Made by a program: the position numbers and the translations under genes. Below are positions 15,892 to 22,312 of a stretch of 64,000 nucleotides of DNA, one piece after another. The DNA is from Comamonas testosteroni ATCC 11996 (GTDB lineage Bacteria; Pseudomonadota; Gammaproteobacteria; Burkholderiales; Burkholderiaceae_C), in assembly GCF_000241525.1 (NCBI RefSeq), contig NZ_AHIL01000032.1, forward strand, positions 186,001 through 250,000. Direction: 5' to 3'. The first letter of the stretch is position 1, and every line of letters starts with the position of its first letter. The notes beneath the pieces were generated by a model. That model worked only from the letters and a program-made list of their open reading frames with translations, ran no database searches and was not told where the DNA came from.

Positions 15892-15919
15892 AAAAAAAGC
15901 CACCCTGCGGAGGGTGGCT
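15892..15919 (-). terminator. Leftward terminator
   Basis: AGCCACCCT / AGGGTGGCT 9-bp stem then T7 on the minus strand. It ends any leftward transcript coming from the 16-18 kb region. Confidence 0.75.
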
Positions 15920-16092
15920 TAAAGAGGCTTTACTCACACACGAGTAGCGCTCATTCAAAGACATCACATAGGGTGGATACTTTCACTAACATCTGGTGTT
16001 GTCAGTATTTTCTATTGATGGAAACACATTAATACATATTTACTATCTTTGATTATCCCCCAAAAGCCCTGCTGCAGGGAAAGACGCATGTG

Positions 16093-16297
16093 AGGCCGAT
16101 GCCGGTGAGTGCCTATTGCGCGGCGAGCAGCGGCTTGGGAAGGAATAGCGGCTGGAGTCGATTGCACGCAAGCTCCTGTGGGAAAACAAAAAGCCCGCGA
16201 GCGGTTTGCTGCGGGCGCGAATAAAAAGCCGGTGACCTATTTGGTCATGCCTGGGCAAGTTGAGGAAGTGAAAGGAGTCTGTGACCCCAGGCCCGGC
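16093..16297. repeat. Segmental duplication, part I, copy 2
   Basis: Degenerate copy of 15251-15457 including the terminator hairpin; no intact gene remains. Confidence 0.65.
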
Positions 16298-16368
16298 AAA
16301 AACAGGTACGTGACGCAAATTTTGCCCAAAGAGAGTCACGGAATCAATATGTACGTGGGCTCACAAAC

Positions 16369-16477
16369 CATCTGGCGTGACCACTGTCGCCACGACGCAA
16401 AGCGCCGAGTTCGTGACTGCCGCCAGCTCAGGCCCATTCCTGAACTGCCGTACCTGCTCGAGCAGCCACGCCAGATA
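16369..16477. repeat. 109-bp repeated element, copy 2
   Basis: Second copy of 15767-15875, 602 bp downstream, with about six substitutions, two of which weaken the terminal inverted repeat. Confidence 0.6.
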
Positions 16478-16499
16478 GCCCCCGCTACTTTCCCGGGGT

Positions 16500-16754
16500 G
16501 GTCATGATGGGCACCTAAGACCGGTGCGATTACCCTCTTGCAGTATTCCAGCCAGGCCCTTGCAAGCCTGGTTTGTAATAACCGGGGAGCCGACCCCCGG
16601 CACCATCAAGAAAAAGAGCGGATTAGCCAACTCCACCCACGTTGCAGTTTTTCATTGCCGCGCTCTTTCTTGATGGCCCCGCTATAGCCCTGCGGGAGAG
16701 GGCGCATGTATGGCACATGTTGGCTGAATGCTCACATCTCAAGATCTCCGGGCA
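16500..16754. other. Gene-free hairpin cluster
   Basis: No reading frame is convincing. Four consecutive inverted repeats are seen: GCACC/GGTGC (16511-16526), CCAGGC/GCCTGG (16552-16571), CCGGGG/CCCCGG (16582-16600), and a long one with 16-bp arms (CCATCAAGAAAGAGCG complement) at 16603-16620 and 16661-16676. This density suggests a structured RNA or a DNA site. Confidence 0.4.
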
Positions 16755-16780
16755 CAAAAAAGCCACCATAGAAGGTGGCT
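16755..16780 (-). terminator. Terminator of cassette unit 3
   Basis: AGCCACC / GGTGGCT stem followed by T6 on the minus strand, after the three-gene unit. Confidence 0.75.
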
Positions 16781-16826
16781 GTTGAAAATGAAGCTACGTA
16801 ATCGTGGGAGCTGTCGAACACTCTTG

Positions 16827-17009
16827 CTACCAGTATCGATAGCTATGGCGCATGCGCGATTGCCTCTCCTCTTGTCTCCTCTTGTCTTTTTCAGGAGGTC
16901 CGCACTGTTCGATGTTGGGTGGACTGGGGAGTGGCTCACCTCTGGCGAAGACTCGTTTGACTGTTCTCCAAACCTTCAGGAATGAAGATGGGATGCGGCT
17001 TACTGACAT
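16827..17009 (-). CDS. Cassette small gene 5 (basic, Arg-rich)
   Basis: 60 aa, unknown. It begins MSVSRIPSSFLKVWRTVKRV and ends in an Arg/Glu/Lys-rich tail. Its start is preceded by the shared leader in slightly altered form (GTCTGGAGGTCTATATG), which fixes ATG 17009. Last of three genes in one unit, followed by the GCCACC terminator. The basic tail could bind nucleic acid. Confidence 0.6.
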   Translation of the reverse strand: MSVSRIPSSFLKVWRTVKRVFARGEPLPSPPNIEQCGPPEKDKRRQEERQSRMRHSYRYW

Positions 17010-17068
17010 ATAGACCTCCAGACTGACACGCGTGAGCTACGGGCTCGCTGCGTCTCCGTGTGGTGCTG

Positions 17069-17248
17069 TCACGCCTTGTCGTTGACAGCAGGTGTTTCGG
17101 AGCTGGGCTGTGGGGCTTTTGGCGTCGGTGCGAGTGGTGGATCGAGACTGGGTTCGATGGGTTGAATCTTTGAAATCGGCTCGAGGAGCATCACCCACAT
17201 ATCCCGCCAGAACTCGGACTGACGTTTGTAGCCAAGTAGTGAAAACAT
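17069..17248 (-). CDS. Cassette small gene 4 (FW-DMW family)
   Basis: 59 aa. It reads MFSLLGYKRQSEFWRDMWVM then LLEPISKIQP and a Pro-rich tail ending VNDKA. It is a clear paralogue of 17699-17878 (MF-LL-Y-R---FW-DMW---LEPIS, Pro-rich tail, NDK end). ATG 17248 sits 5 bases after the GGAGG of the shared palindromic leader. No signal or membrane span. Function unknown. Confidence 0.65.
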   Translation of the reverse strand: MFSLLGYKRQSEFWRDMWVMLLEPISKIQPIEPSLDPPLAPTPKAPQPSSETPAVNDKA

Positions 17249-17272
17249 ATAGACCTCCGGTCAGATGCTTGC

Positions 17273-17491
17273 TCAAGCGGCAGAGATTTTGTTGAGGACC
17301 GCTTGCAGCAAAAGGCGGTTCGTTTTTTTGCGCAGCATCTGCTCAGGTGACTCCTCCTGCAGCTGTGCATCCGTTTGAAATGGCGTGTGAAAGATTCGGT
17401 CGTCATCCGCCACGTTCCGGGAATCGACTTCCTGTTTTACGTCGGGACATCGGGAGCGGATGCTGAAGATAGTTTTGTCGATGAAAGACAT
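17273..17491 (-). CDS. Cassette small gene 3
   Basis: 72 aa, unknown. It begins MSFIDKTIFSIRSRCPDVKQ and has a charged C-terminal helix (QMLRKKTNRLLLQAVLNKI). ATG 17491 follows the perfect leader TAGACCGGAGGTCTATATG. It is first of a three-gene unit that starts at the promoter-like repeat 17538-17568; the next gene begins 24 bp after its stop. Confidence 0.65.
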   Translation of the reverse strand: MSFIDKTIFSIRSRCPDVKQEVDSRNVADDDRIFHTPFQTDAQLQEESPEQMLRKKTNRLLLQAVLNKISAA

Positions 17492-17537
17492 ATAGACCTC
17501 CGGTCTATGGCAGCGGTCCAAGATAGGCCACATGAGT

Positions 17538-17568
17538 CCACGGTACTCTTTTTAATGACCTTAAACGG
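17538..17568 (-). promoter_or_regulatory. 31-bp promoter-like repeat, unit 3
   Basis: One of three copies of a 31-bp block (minus strand CCGTTTAAGGTC, then A/T-rich, then GTACCGTGG). A TTGAGA -35 lies 17 bases before a TAAAAA -10, with the conserved CCGTTTAAGGTC filling the spacer where an activator or repressor could sit. Confidence 0.55.
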
Positions 17569-17631
17569 CGGTCTCAAAGTCCATGTCAGCAATGCTCGAA
17601 TAGGCCTTAAACCGCAGCAGTTTCCTCAAAG

Positions 17632-17654
17632 AAAAGCCACCTGAAAAGGTGGCT
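17632..17654 (-). terminator. Terminator of cassette unit 2
   Basis: AGCCACCT / AGGTGGCT stem then T4 on the minus strand. Confidence 0.75.
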
Positions 17655-17698
17655 GAGGATCATGGCTTTCTGCTTAGTCTGGGGCGTGAGCGTGGCAG

Positions 17699-17878
17699 TC
17701 AGGGCTTGTCGTTGGCTGCATCTGAGCCGAGCGTGGATGGTGGCGTTTCTGGCTTTGCTGAAGGCTCTTGATCGAAGCTTGAAGGGCTTGGTGGGAGCTC
17801 AGAGATGGGCTCAAGGATGATCGACCACATGTCATGCCAAAACGCGACATATCTTTGGTACACAAGGAGTGGGAACAT
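17699..17878 (-). CDS. Cassette small gene 2 (FW-DMW family)
   Basis: 59 aa, paralogue of 17069-17248: MFPLLVYQRYVAFWHDMWSI, ILEPISELPP, then a Pro/Ser-rich tail ending ANDKP. The aromatic N-terminus and flexible tail suggest a small interaction protein. ATG 17878 follows the shared leader exactly. Single-gene unit with its own promoter-like repeat and terminator. Confidence 0.65.
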   Translation of the reverse strand: MFPLLVYQRYVAFWHDMWSIILEPISELPPSPSSFDQEPSAKPETPPSTLGSDAANDKP

Positions 17879-17924
17879 ATAGACCTCCGGTCTAAAGCTG
17901 CAAATCAAGAGGACTTGCATGCAC

Positions 17925-17955
17925 CCACATTACGCTTTTAAAAGACCTTAAACGG
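17925..17955 (-). promoter_or_regulatory. 31-bp promoter-like repeat, unit 2
   Basis: Second copy of the CCGTTTAAGGTC block, with TTGCTT 17 bases before TTAAAA on the minus strand. Confidence 0.55.
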
Positions 17956-17961
17956 CGCAAG

Positions 17962-17983
17962 CAAAAGCCACCCGGAGGTGGCT
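17962..17983 (-). terminator. Terminator of cassette unit 1
   Basis: AGCCACC / GGTGGCT stem then T4 on the minus strand. Confidence 0.75.
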
Positions 17984-18057
17984 GGTGTGCTCGCGTTGAG
18001 GCGGTTGCTCAAGGCATCTGGGACAAGCCTGAGTTAGAAAAGTAGCTCTTTTTTTCG

Positions 18058-18219
18058 CTACTGCTTGCGTTGCTGCTGCTGCTCTTCCTCATTCTTTTCT
18101 TTCGGGACGCGAGGTTTGCCTTGTTGCTGCGGAGCTGGGAGCCCGTCGGTAATAAAAAACATCAGCTTCAAGGTGTCCAAAAAGGATGGGGTGGAGATGG
18201 GGATGGGGTTACCTGACAA
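18058..18219 (-). CDS. Cassette small gene 1
   Basis: 53 aa, unknown. The start is TTG at 18219, fixed by the shared leader TAGACCGGAGGTCTATTTG, in which only the initiation codon differs from the other copies. It has a hydrophobic middle (SFLDTLKLMFFI) and a Lys/Glu/Gln tail that ends in QQQQRKQ. The A-rich tail coding could be slippage-prone. Confidence 0.55.
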   Translation of the reverse strand: MSGNPIPISTPSFLDTLKLMFFITDGLPAPQQQGKPRVPKEKNEEEQQQQRKQ

Positions 18220-18265
18220 ATAGACCTCCGGTCTAAGGCGGCTGGTCAAGATTGACTGCCTTGTC

Positions 18266-18296
18266 CCACGGTACTCTTTTAAATGACCTTAAACGG
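18266..18296 (-). promoter_or_regulatory. 31-bp promoter-like repeat, unit 1
   Basis: Third copy of the CCGTTTAAGGTC block, nearly identical to unit 3. It lies about 30 bp upstream of the palindromic leader of the TTG-started gene. Confidence 0.55.
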
Positions 18297-18345
18297 TGCC
18301 CTTGAAAAATAGACGCCAGCCATGTTGGCGCAGCTGCAGCAGCGA

Positions 18346-18525
18346 TCAGTCGATGAAGCCGAGTTCGCGCAGTGCTTCAGTCTCCTGGGTGTACTCGGCG
18401 TCCTCGATCAGCAGCACGCCATCAGGGCCATAGATATTGCGCTGTGGAGCGCCCATGACTTGCTCGATGCGCTCGACTCTGTAGCCGTGTCGCTCCCAAA
18501 TTTCGGTGGTGTTTATGCGTGTCAT
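18346..18525 (-). CDS. Small acidic hypothetical protein
   Basis: 59 aa starting MTRINTTEIWERHGYRVERI, with MGAPQRNIYGPDGVLLIEDA and an acidic end LRELGFID. No family recognised. Ribosome site weak. It is the first well-formed gene leftward of the 18.83-kb operator cluster, so it may be the first gene under the left early promoter. Confidence 0.5.
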   Translation of the reverse strand: MTRINTTEIWERHGYRVERIEQVMGAPQRNIYGPDGVLLIEDAEYTQETEALRELGFID

Positions 18526-18669
18526 GGATTCACTTTACTCAAATGAAAGCACTGCAAGCAAGGCTTTCGTTTGAACCCCGGATGCGCTCCGGGTGGCGGC
18601 GCATATCTCCCACTGTCACTGGCTTGCGCTTCGCTCTGGCAGCTTTATGCAGATCACTATCTGCGCCGG

Positions 18670-18810
18670 TTAGCACCATCCACCGCTTCGGGGCGGCAGA
18701 GTCGCGGCGCGTTCCGGAAAGTCATCGGGGCGCAGCGTGTCTCGCGACGTGCATTGAATCTCTGGCTTTTTAAAGACCCGTGGCACGCGGCTCGATCGCT
18801 TGGCACCCAT
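18670..18810 (-). CDS. Possible 46-aa basic protein next to the left operator
   Basis: A 46-codon frame directly downstream of the left operator cluster. It is basic at the N-terminus (MGAKRSSRVPRVFKKPEIQC). Opposing it is an 88-codon rightward frame that looks less natural. Evidence is only position and composition. If real it sits where lambda has its first leftward gene, but there is no sequence reason to call it an N protein. Confidence 0.3.
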   Translation of the reverse strand: MGAKRSSRVPRVFKKPEIQCTSRDTLRPDDFPERAATLPPRSGGWC

Positions 18811-18833
18811 CGCTTTGCTGCGATGGATGTAAT

Positions 18834-18871
18834 GTAGCTTTGCTAAATTAATTAAGCAATAGCTTTGCTAA
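18834..18871. promoter_or_regulatory. Left operator cluster (OL-like)
   Basis: Two 13-bp sites matching the repressor half-sites found near cI: GTAGC-TTT-GCTAA (18834-18846) and ATAGC-TTT-GCTAA (18859-18871), 25 bp apart. A leftward promoter with TTGCTT and TACATT 17 bases apart overlaps them. They lie 2.4 kb from the right operator cluster, as OL and OR do in lambda. Confidence 0.6.
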
Positions 18872-18879
18872 ATATAAAA

Positions 18880-19184
18880 TGCAGCGCTGCTACTATTGAT
18901 CATGCGCGCACATCACAAAGATGCAAAAAAGCCCGCTGATGCGGGCTTTGAGACAGCCAGTTCGGGCCGGCTACAGATAGCAATGAGCGCTTCTACGTTG
19001 TGTCCTCGACAAGTGATGGCAAAGCAGCGCTGTGCAGAATGCTCACGGAAGGTCTGCGCGTATTCCGGTCGAGCTGACCGCCTGTGCCGGCTGTGGCTGA
19101 CCAGGCTGCTGTTCATGACCGACTGAGTTCGGCCAGAAGCAGTCAGCCAAGCTGGTTGCCAAGTAGGTGGTGGACTTCAAACGT
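18880..19184. other. Region between left operator and GNAT gene
   Basis: It holds the terminator at 18925-18947 and no clear gene. A rightward frame has a Cys-rich stretch (RCAECSRKVCAY) that could be a zinc-ribbon remnant, but start and length are not persuasive. Confidence 0.35.
18925..18947 (-). terminator. Terminator of the immunity (cI) transcript
   Basis: AGCCCGC-TGAT-GCGGGCT followed by T6 on the minus strand. It ends leftward transcription from cI and the two downstream genes just before the left operators. Confidence 0.75.
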
Positions 19185-19673
19185 TCAGCTATCTGACTCT
19201 AGCTTGTTTGGTGCATAAAGCCGAAAGCGCAGAAAGCGAGCGCCTTCAATGTCAACTTCGCCGTCAGGCTGAAATCCCAGCCTGAAAATTCCTTTGATAT
19301 TTGTCCTTGATGGCGGAAGCAAAATGGTGATGGATTCCATCCCTAGAGAGGTAAAAGCACGTTTCACCATCTCATCAAAAATCGCTTTTCCACTCCCCCA
19401 AAAGTCGGGGTGAAGCACCAAGGCCAGGTCGGCATCACCTTCCTCATACTGCATGCCGCCCCAGCCAGCGAACTGCTGTTCAATAAAAATCGCCCAAGGG
19501 CCATAGCCGTATTGCTGCCACTGTGCGTCTTTTTGCTGCGCCCATTCCTTAGCCTTGGCCAGGTCGAAATTCGCACTTCCCAGCGGCATTTGCCGCAGCA
19601 CATCGGGGTTGTTGTTGAGTGCAACGATGTCTATCGGGTCAACTTCGGTAAGGCGCTTGAATTCCAGGGGCAT
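19185..19673 (-). CDS. GNAT-family acetyltransferase
   Basis: 162 aa protein of the RimJ/RimL-like GNAT type, transferring an acetyl group from acetyl-CoA to an unknown acceptor. It shows an FKRLTEVDPIDIVAL start, WAIFIEQQFAGWGGM and ALVLHPDFWGSGKAIFDEMV, where the last segment is the acetyl-CoA-binding region (canonical Q/R-x-x-G-x-G/A modified to FWGSGKA). It follows the secreted-protein gene in the leftward cI transcript and ends before a terminator. Expression in the lysogen makes it a candidate conversion or superinfection gene. Confidence 0.8.
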   Translation of the reverse strand: MPLEFKRLTEVDPIDIVALNNNPDVLRQMPLGSANFDLAKAKEWAQQKDAQWQQYGYGPWAIFIEQQFAGWGGMQYEEGDADLALVLHPDFWGSGKAIFDEMVKRAFTSLGMESITILLPPSRTNIKGIFRLGFQPDGEVDIEGARFLRFRLYAPNKLESDS

Positions 19674-19889
19674 GCTTTAGCTAAATACGGTTGCAACCAG
19701 ACTGAGCATAGCAAAGCGGTGATGGTTGGCCGCTGTGCATACGATCAACTGGCAGCTTTGGGTCGTTTGCTGTCTGTGATTAGTACAAGCAGGCCGGTCA
19801 TCGGGTCTCGGAATGATGGTCAATGCAGGCCAGCGCCCGCAAGTCTGCCTGCACCCATTGCTTCCGTGAAACAGCGAGAACCAGTAGTC

Positions 19890-20399
19890 CTAGAAAAAAA
19901 CCTTTTTCGTGCAGGCGTCTAGTGCCTTTGCAGCGGCGTTGCTTAGACCAGCTGTTGGAAGCGGTATTTCCTTGCCAGTGGGCGTTGTAAATGAGATCGA
20001 GGTGATTGGATCGGATGCAAGTGTCATCGCCATCTCATCAGGCATGGCAAAACCCACCTCAATCCCATTGCTATAAAGCGTCATTGCTGCGGAGTTGCCT
20101 GAGTAGCGCTTGTCATTGATGGCTCCGCCGATGCTTGATGGAGGCAGTGAAGACTGCTTTTCAGCTACTCCGAACTTTGGGCCTTGCAGTTCTACGTAGG
20201 TAAATAGCGGGTTGCACTGTGTCGCGTATTCAAATGCAATCAAAACCAAGCGACTCGTGGCGCCTTCTGAAGGAAGCCCGACTCTTGCGACCGGGCCCAC
20301 GTAGCTGCTGAGGTCGGCCTGCCATGTTTGCTGGCCCAGGGCGGGGGCGGCGCAGAAGTAGAAAATAACCGGAAGCAATGCTGCACAGTTATTTTTCAT
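19890..20399 (-). CDS. Secreted protein in the immunity region
   Basis: 169 aa. It has a clear signal peptide (MKNNCAALLPVIFYFCAAPALG, cleavage before QQTWQA). The mature part has two Cys (CNPLF, DACTKK) that may form a disulphide and no known domain; sequences such as GIEVGFAMPDEMAMTLASD suggest a beta-rich fold. ATG 20399 has a GAGGTGCC site. It lies 38 bp after cI on the same strand, so it is probably made in the lysogen and exported. Confidence 0.7.
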   Translation of the reverse strand: MKNNCAALLPVIFYFCAAPALGQQTWQADLSSYVGPVARVGLPSEGATSRLVLIAFEYATQCNPLFTYVELQGPKFGVAEKQSSLPPSSIGGAINDKRYSGNSAAMTLYSNGIEVGFAMPDEMAMTLASDPITSISFTTPTGKEIPLPTAGLSNAAAKALDACTKKVFF

Positions 20400-20437
20400 G
20401 AGGCACCTCTTAGGAAGATCTGAATCAGTCGCACCGA

Positions 20438-21196
20438 TTACAGCCTTTTCCCATTCCAGGCCCACACCACCCGACCAACCACATCCACTTGATGATCGCC
20501 ATTCAGTGTTTGTACAGTCTTGGCGCTGGGGTTGTCGCTGGTCACCTGCAGCTTGCCGTCAAAGGTGGGGGTGACACGCTTGATGAAAGTTCGATCATTC
20601 GCCCGCAAAACGTAGACGCCTTCGCGTGAACTGGGGTCACGTGCACTAAGCCCTGTGTCAACGAGCAGGACATCGCCATCTGTGAATGTTGGGGCCATGC
20701 TGTCGCCATATGCGTGTATGAAGCGCAGCTCTTGCGGGTTCTGGGGCCTGATCTGCTGATTGATCCAGTGTGGGGATAGGGCCAAGTCACCCACAATGAC
20801 ATCTGACTCCAGCAACTCAGAACCGGGGCCCATGCTGCCGCAGTTAGAGAGCAGAGGAACAATTACAGCGTCAGGTGCGTGATACATCGGAACAGCACTG
20901 TACGCTGACATGTCTATCTCGTGACCCCTTGGGTAAGGCGCTGGCTGAGCAAGCTCCGAGACGTCAGACACCAGCTTTGCAAAGCGAGGTGCAATCTCTC
21001 CGATTCCGATACCCAGCCCTTTTGCATACGCTTTGGCCGCATCCAAGCTGATGGGGCGATGCCCACTTTGGTGTTGGGAAAGCATGGACGCACCGCCTGG
21101 AACTCCATTGTCCTTGGCGAACTGAGCCTTGTTCTTAACGCCGGTAAGAAGGCGACGCAGGTTTGCAGCCTCTTCCTCAGTAGTCCATTCTTTCAT
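20438..21196 (-). CDS. cI: CI-type repressor, S24/LexA-like
   Basis: 252 aa. N-terminal helix-turn-helix (about 10-65: LTGVKNKAQFAKDNGVPGGASMLSQHQSG) and a C-terminal S24 peptidase fold with YGDSMAPTF (catalytic Ser) and VYVLRANDRTFIKRV (catalytic Lys). Such repressors self-cleave with RecA on DNA damage, inducing the phage. ATG 21196 is chosen because one operator (21198-21210) abuts it and the longer frame would begin inside the operators. It is divergent from the cro gene. Confidence 0.92.
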   Translation of the reverse strand: MKEWTTEEEAANLRRLLTGVKNKAQFAKDNGVPGGASMLSQHQSGHRPISLDAAKAYAKGLGIGIGEIAPRFAKLVSDVSELAQPAPYPRGHEIDMSAYSAVPMYHAPDAVIVPLLSNCGSMGPGSELLESDVIVGDLALSPHWINQQIRPQNPQELRFIHAYGDSMAPTFTDGDVLLVDTGLSARDPSSREGVYVLRANDRTFIKRVTPTFDGKLQVTSDNPSAKTVQTLNGDHQVDVVGRVVWAWNGKRL

Positions 21197-21197
21197 G

Positions 21198-21258
21198 TTA
21201 GCGATGCTAATAATTAATGAATTTAGCGTGGCTTGATGTTTATGATTAGCTATGCTAA
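21198..21258. promoter_or_regulatory. Right operator cluster (OR-like)
   Basis: Two perfect 13-bp palindromes, TTAGC-GAT-GCTAA (21198-21210) and TTAGC-TAT-GCTAA (21246-21258), flank a weaker site TTAGC-GTG-GCTTG (21223-21235). Spacing is about 25 and 23 bp. The sites lie between cI and cro starts, overlapping both promoters. Confidence 0.75.
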
Positions 21259-21267
21259 ATTTTATGA

Positions 21268-21519
21268 ATGAAACATGCAGCATTCGCAAAGCGAGCCAGC
21301 ACCGAGGCAGGTGGCCCGACTGCTCTGGCGCGAGCCCTAGGCAAATCCCCTTCCGAGATATCCCAGTGGATCAGCGGACGGCGCCCGATCCCTGCTGCTT
21401 GCGCTGCAAGCCTTGAAAAGCTCACTACTGTGACTAGGCGGGATCTGTTCCCCGACCAGTACACCCAGATTTGGCCTGAGCTGGCGCAGCCATCCACCTC
21501 AACCAAGGAGGTGGAGTGA
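21268..21519 (+). CDS. Cro/YdaS-type regulator
   Basis: 83 aa helix-turn-helix protein of the YdaS/Cro family. The motif GGPTALARALGKSPSEISQWISGRRPIPA is the recognition region. It lies right after the operators and divergent from cI, the Cro position. ATG 21268 is only 10 bp after an operator, so the leader is very short and repressor binding must block transcription directly. Its stop overlaps an ATG with a hairpin-bound ribosome site. Confidence 0.85.
   Translation: MKHAAFAKRASTEAGGPTALARALGKSPSEISQWISGRRPIPAACAASLEKLTTVTRRDLFPDQYTQIWPELAQPSTSTKEVE
21486..21514 (+). repeat. Direct repeat flanking inserted gene, left copy
   Basis: 29 bp matching 22059-22087 at 25 positions (identical GCAGCCATCCACCTC, four different bases, identical AAGGAGGTGG). 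CCACCTC pairs with GAGGTGG, so the ribosome site is inside a hairpin. Confidence 0.65.
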
Positions 21520-21521
21520 TG

Positions 21522-22007
21522 TCACTTATCGAAGACTTGGGCTTTACAGGCGGGACAGGCAAGTCCGTTGTCGGTACCCATGACCCAAGTGCGCTGGAGC
21601 ACAACAGACCTGCCGATGGAGAAGCAGGGCTGGCAGACATAGTGGGGCGCCTCATCGATTCCTGGCTCGTCTGCTCCGGCCAATGTGTTGGTGGGATTAC
21701 TGCGCAGCGCAACCGCACCGCTAGCGAGCGTGACCAGCGTGTATTTGCCGCGCTCATCGATGGTTGCCTTCAGTTCCAGATTTTCCTTTTGTACCTTGGC
21801 CAGATCCGATTGGAGCTGCAAAAGAGCGGTGTTGTGAGCGAGGAGTCCCTCCTGCGCCTTGAGCAACTGCTCCAGAAGGGCAGCGGTTTTCTCGTTGATG
21901 AGAGCGGTGTCGCGCATCGCGCTCATTCCCTTGGCGATGTCGCGGGCAGCGGAGATTGATCCTGCGATGCCACCGATTGCTGTCCAGTCCATTTGCATGC
22001 TCTCCAT
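21522..22007 (-). CDS. Inserted leftward gene, coiled coil plus zinc finger
   Basis: 161 aa. After a Gly/Ala start (WTAIGGIAGSISAARDIAKG) comes a long heptad-rich helix (about 38-90), then a C-terminal two-pair zinc motif (YVCQPCFS ... LACPACKAQV). It runs against the rightward early operon between cro and cII and is flanked by 29-bp direct repeats, so it is a moron. ATG 22007 or the internal ATG 21998 could start it. Function unknown; lysogenic expression is likely. Confidence 0.7.
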   Translation of the reverse strand: MESMQMDWTAIGGIAGSISAARDIAKGMSAMRDTALINEKTAALLEQLLKAQEGLLAHNTALLQLQSDLAKVQKENLELKATIDERGKYTLVTLASGAVALRSNPTNTLAGADEPGIDEAPHYVCQPCFSIGRSVVLQRTWVMGTDNGLACPACKAQVFDK

Positions 22008-22058
22008 GAATCACATCATTAATTTGTCCATCGTCATCGCTGGCTTTGGGGCCGCGGT

Positions 22059-22087
22059 GCAGCCATCCACCTCTGCAAAGGAGGTGG
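22059..22087 (+). repeat. Direct repeat flanking inserted gene, right copy
   Basis: Second copy of 21486-21514, again with the AAGGAGGTGG site inside a CCACCTC/GAGGTGG hairpin and an ATG 4 bases later. Confidence 0.65.
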
Positions 22088-22090
22088 GCA

Positions 22091-22312
22091 ATGACTGAAC
22101 CATTTGATTTGCGCTTCAGCCCTGAGCTTGAGGCTGCTGCTGACGCTCTTTTAATGTGTGCCGGATTTGAAGATCCACACGGGTCCACATCTGATGGAAA
22201 GACTCCAGCACATGTTCTGGAAGAGGCTTGTTCTCCAGATAGGTCTGCTCGCGCTGCAGATATGAATCCAGCATCGAATTCAGAGCTTCTGGGTTGGGGT
22301 GCGTCCTTATGA
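22091..22312 (+). CDS. Short early frame with strong ribosome site
   Basis: 73 codons starting MTEPFDLRFSPELEAAADAL. The hairpin-bound AAGGAGGTGG is ideal, but most of the frame is antisense to the more convincing gene 22116-22397. It may be a real small protein or a fossil start left when the antisense gene inserted. The similar start at 22481 (MIEP) supports the second view. Confidence 0.35.
   Translation: MTEPFDLRFSPELEAAADALLMCAGFEDPHGSTSDGKTPAHVLEEACSPDRSARAADMNPASNSELLGWGASL

Noticed and set aside
16827..18296. Considered as a CRISPR array because of regularly recurring short repeats
   Set aside because: Spacing is irregular (about 240-390 bp), spacers are genes, and no cas genes are present.
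18571..18837. 88-codon rightward frame beside the left operators
   Set aside because: Trp/Arg/Ala-rich shadow-like translation without a ribosome site; a leftward 46-codon frame fits the promoter direction better, though weakly.
21516..21959. 147-codon rightward frame after cro with a good ribosome site
   Set aside because: Fully antisense to the 161-aa gene, which has a coherent coiled coil and zinc motif. The ribosome site is better explained as the start of the gene displaced by the insertion.
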